From assembly GCF_024584785.1 (NCBI RefSeq), contig NZ_CP074112.1, forward strand, positions 186,001 to 250,000: a DNA stretch of 64,000 bases, given 5' to 3'. The notes under the pieces were generated by a model. The model saw only the letters and a list, made by a program, of their open reading frames with translations, was not told where the DNA came from and searched no databases. Origin of the DNA: Idiomarina loihiensis. Its GTDB lineage: Bacteria > Pseudomonadota > Gammaproteobacteria > Enterobacterales > Alteromonadaceae. How positions within the stretch are numbered: the first letter of the stretch is position 1; each line of letters begins with the position of its first letter. This document shows positions 62,384 through 64,000 of this stretch, one piece after another. The translations under genes and the position numbers were made by a program.

Positions 62384-62416
62384 TAAATTTACCCTAGAAG
62401 GTTTGGAGAAGTCGTT

Positions 62417-63568
62417 ATGAAAAAGCTCGTTTTATCTGCAATTGCTAGTGCCCTTGTTGTTGCTTGTGCTGGTGCACCTCAGTCTGGTTCTGCTGGATTA
62501 ACTCTAAAACACGACAGCGAATATGTGATTGATGGCAAAATCTACGGTTTGCCTGAAGCAAAAGTTTATCGTGAAGATTACAACGGCCCTGCGGTGGTTG
62601 GTGATTACCTGACCATGGCGCCGAATTTGGCCAAGCTTGATTATGAAGGCAATAAAGAGCACGAAGTGCGAATGGATGTATTTTCGCAAAAAGTTGAAGT
62701 AGCTCCGGGTGTTAGTTACAACGCATGGACCTTTGGCGGCTCGGTTCCTGGTCCAGTTTTACACGTACGTGAAGGCGACCGTGTGGTTTTCAAAATGAAA
62801 AACCGTTCAGACGAAGAGGTTGTCATTACTGAGCCATTAAAAGGCCAAGCACCTTACCTAAGCCAAATTCAAGCGTCAGAATTACAAAAGCATGAGGCCG
62901 TTATTGCGCCTATGCCACACTCTATGGATTTTCATAGCGGTACTGTCGCAGCAGAAGATAAGTGGCGTACCATTGCTCCGGGCGAAACTATCGAATTTGA
63001 ATGGATAGCGAACTATGCCGGTACTTATATGTATCACTGTGGTACTTCAAGCGTACTGATGCACACTGCGATGGGCCAGTACGGTGCGGTTGTGGTATCG
63101 CCCAAAGAAGGCTATCCAACTGATGCTGAAGTAGACCAAGAGTACGTGATTGTGCAGTCAGAAATGTATTTGTCACAAATGGGTGATAGCTACATTTACG
63201 ACCACGGTGCAGCGTTAGCTCGCGACCCAAGCCACGTTGTGTTTAACGGCCACGTGAGCTCGTTAAGCGAAAATCCATTACGTGCTGATGAAGGTGACCG
63301 CGTCCGTATTCACTTCTTGAATGCCGGGCCATCTGGAACTTCAAGTTTTCACGTGATTGGCGCTATCTTTGACCAAGTTTGGGTCGAAGGTGATCCACGT
63401 AACACTTGGTATGGCATGCAAACTGTCTTGTTAGGTGCCAGCTCTAGCGCAACCATCGAGTTTATTGTGCCAGAAGAAGGGATCTACAAATTGGTAGATC
63501 ACGAGTTTGCTGATGCTGAGCGCGGTGCTGCCGGTGCCTTAATCGCTGGCCCACGTAAAGCTAAGTAA
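62417..63568 (+). CDS. nirK: Copper-containing nitrite reductase, lipoprotein form
   Basis: Reduces nitrite to nitric oxide. The 383-residue protein has two cupredoxin domains and a lipobox VVAC with Cys17, so like AniA it is probably outer-membrane anchored. By alignment to NirK, type-2 copper ligands are His173, His207 and His362; catalytic residues are Asp171 (MDFH) and His312 (SSFHVIG); type-1 ligands are His168, Cys208 and His216. The usual axial Met, five after the second His, is Gln221 (HTAMGQYG). Gene order cytochrome c-nirK-nirV supports the call. Confidence 0.93.
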   Translation: MKKLVLSAIASALVVACAGAPQSGSAGLTLKHDSEYVIDGKIYGLPEAKVYREDYNGPAVVGDYLTMAPNLAKLDYEGNKEHEVRMDVFSQKVEVAPGVSYNAWTFGGSVPGPVLHVREGDRVVFKMKNRSDEEVVITEPLKGQAPYLSQIQASELQKHEAVIAPMPHSMDFHSGTVAAEDKWRTIAPGETIEFEWIANYAGTYMYHCGTSSVLMHTAMGQYGAVVVSPKEGYPTDAEVDQEYVIVQSEMYLSQMGDSYIYDHGAALARDPSHVVFNGHVSSLSENPLRADEGDRVRIHFLNAGPSGTSSFHVIGAIFDQVWVEGDPRNTWYGMQTVLLGASSSATIEFIVPEEGIYKLVDHEFADAERGAAGALIAGPRKAK

Positions 63569-63596
63569 AGTTTGCTAACCCAAATAAGGTTTGATT

Positions 63597-64000
63597 ATGA
63601 AGTATTTAGTAGGTGTTCTAGCCATTGCAGTAAGTGCTCAGGTTCTCGCTGAACCCGTGCTGGTAGAAGGTGGTCAATATGTTCCTGTAGTCGTCCTTGA
63701 TAAGGAGCTTGAACAACTCACCATGCCTAACTTTATGCTCGATGCAGCACCTGTTACTCATGCTGAATATCAAACCTTTGTGTTGGCCCATCCGAAGTGG
63801 CGGCGGGATACCATTCCCGCCATCTTTCACGATGGTCACTACTTAAAAAGTTGGCAAACAGCTGATAGCCATGCTGTTGATGATGCCGACAAAGCAGTAA
63901 CTCAAGTATCTTGGTTTGCTGCACGAGCTTATTGCAAAGCCCAAGGTGGGCGTTTACCAAGCCTAGAAGAATGGGAATATGCATCGGCACAATATCGGCA
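63597..64000 (+). CDS. nirV: NirV-like formylglycine-generating-enzyme family protein, 3' end outside window
   Basis: 134 residues are visible before the right edge. A signal peptide (MKYLVGVLAIAVSAQVLA) precedes the SUMF1/FGE fold with FMLDAAPVTHAEYQTFV, VTQVSWFAARAYCKAQGGRLPSLEEWEYA. NirV genes of this family commonly follow nirK in denitrifiers; their role is unclear. AAGGT lies 7 bp before the ATG at 63597. The gene symbol rests on family and position. Confidence 0.85.
   Translation, partial: MKYLVGVLAIAVSAQVLAEPVLVEGGQYVPVVVLDKELEQLTMPNFMLDAAPVTHAEYQTFVLAHPKWRRDTIPAIFHDGHYLKSWQTADSHAVDDADKAVTQVSWFAARAYCKAQGGRLPSLEEWEYASAQYR

Overview
The window reads as chromosome of a free-living, probably marine, gammaproteobacterium of the Alteromonadales. 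The Idiomarinaceae are my best guess from the 16S variable regions and gene content, but I could not run a comparison. GC is moderate, coding density is high, and most genes are conserved core functions. I see no phage, insertion sequence, integron or CRISPR array.

Layout. 1-5.2 kb: a LysR regulator cut by the left edge, divergent from the glycine cleavage genes gcvT-gcvH and, behind a terminator, gcvP. 5.3-8.1 kb (minus): an acetyl-CoA hydrolase/transferase fused to a GNAT domain, coupled to a histone-deacetylase-family gene. 8.2-13.1 kb: a periplasmic-propeller GGDEF protein divergent from a secreted S10 carboxypeptidase and a small PMP3-type membrane protein. 13.2-20.5 kb: glyoxylate-shunt region with LysR-aceK (plus) facing nhaD, aceA and aceB (minus), and a FadR-like site before aceB. 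21.5-26 kb: a surface lipoprotein and a TonB-dependent receptor behind a strong Pho-box match. 26-32.8 kb: tRNA-Phe, speB-speA, pfkA, an Ldh_2-family dehydrogenase and pdxH. 32.8-44.2 kb: an amidohydrolase, a LuxR-type regulator, a DUF1285 protein, nadE-glnB, bamD, rluD, pgeF, heat-shock clpB and pssA.

44.3-50.1 kb is a complete rrn operon (16S, tRNA-Ile, tRNA-Ala, 23S, 5S) with tandem promoters, boxA sites and a long 16S processing stem. Heptamer repeat arrays lie in its spacer and just beyond its terminator. 50.3-55.5 kb is tamA-tamB. Then come tRNA-Trp, a diverged holD, rimI, an ArsR sensor with a DUF2892 membrane protein, and the nucleoside salvage operon cdd-deoCABD. The right edge holds cytochrome c, nirK and the 5' part of nirV.

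Points most worth following: the copper nitrite reductase has Gln where the type-1 copper axial Met normally sits. The lipoprotein/TonB receptor pair looks phosphate-regulated. The CoA-transferase-GNAT fusion with a deacetylase resembles a rearranged Acu-type acetylation switch. NadE and PII are translationally coupled. The ArsR protein has a cysteine pair spaced as in SqrR. Starts were chosen by Shine-Dalgarno spacing and signal-peptide position. Operator calls are pattern matches by eye and untested.
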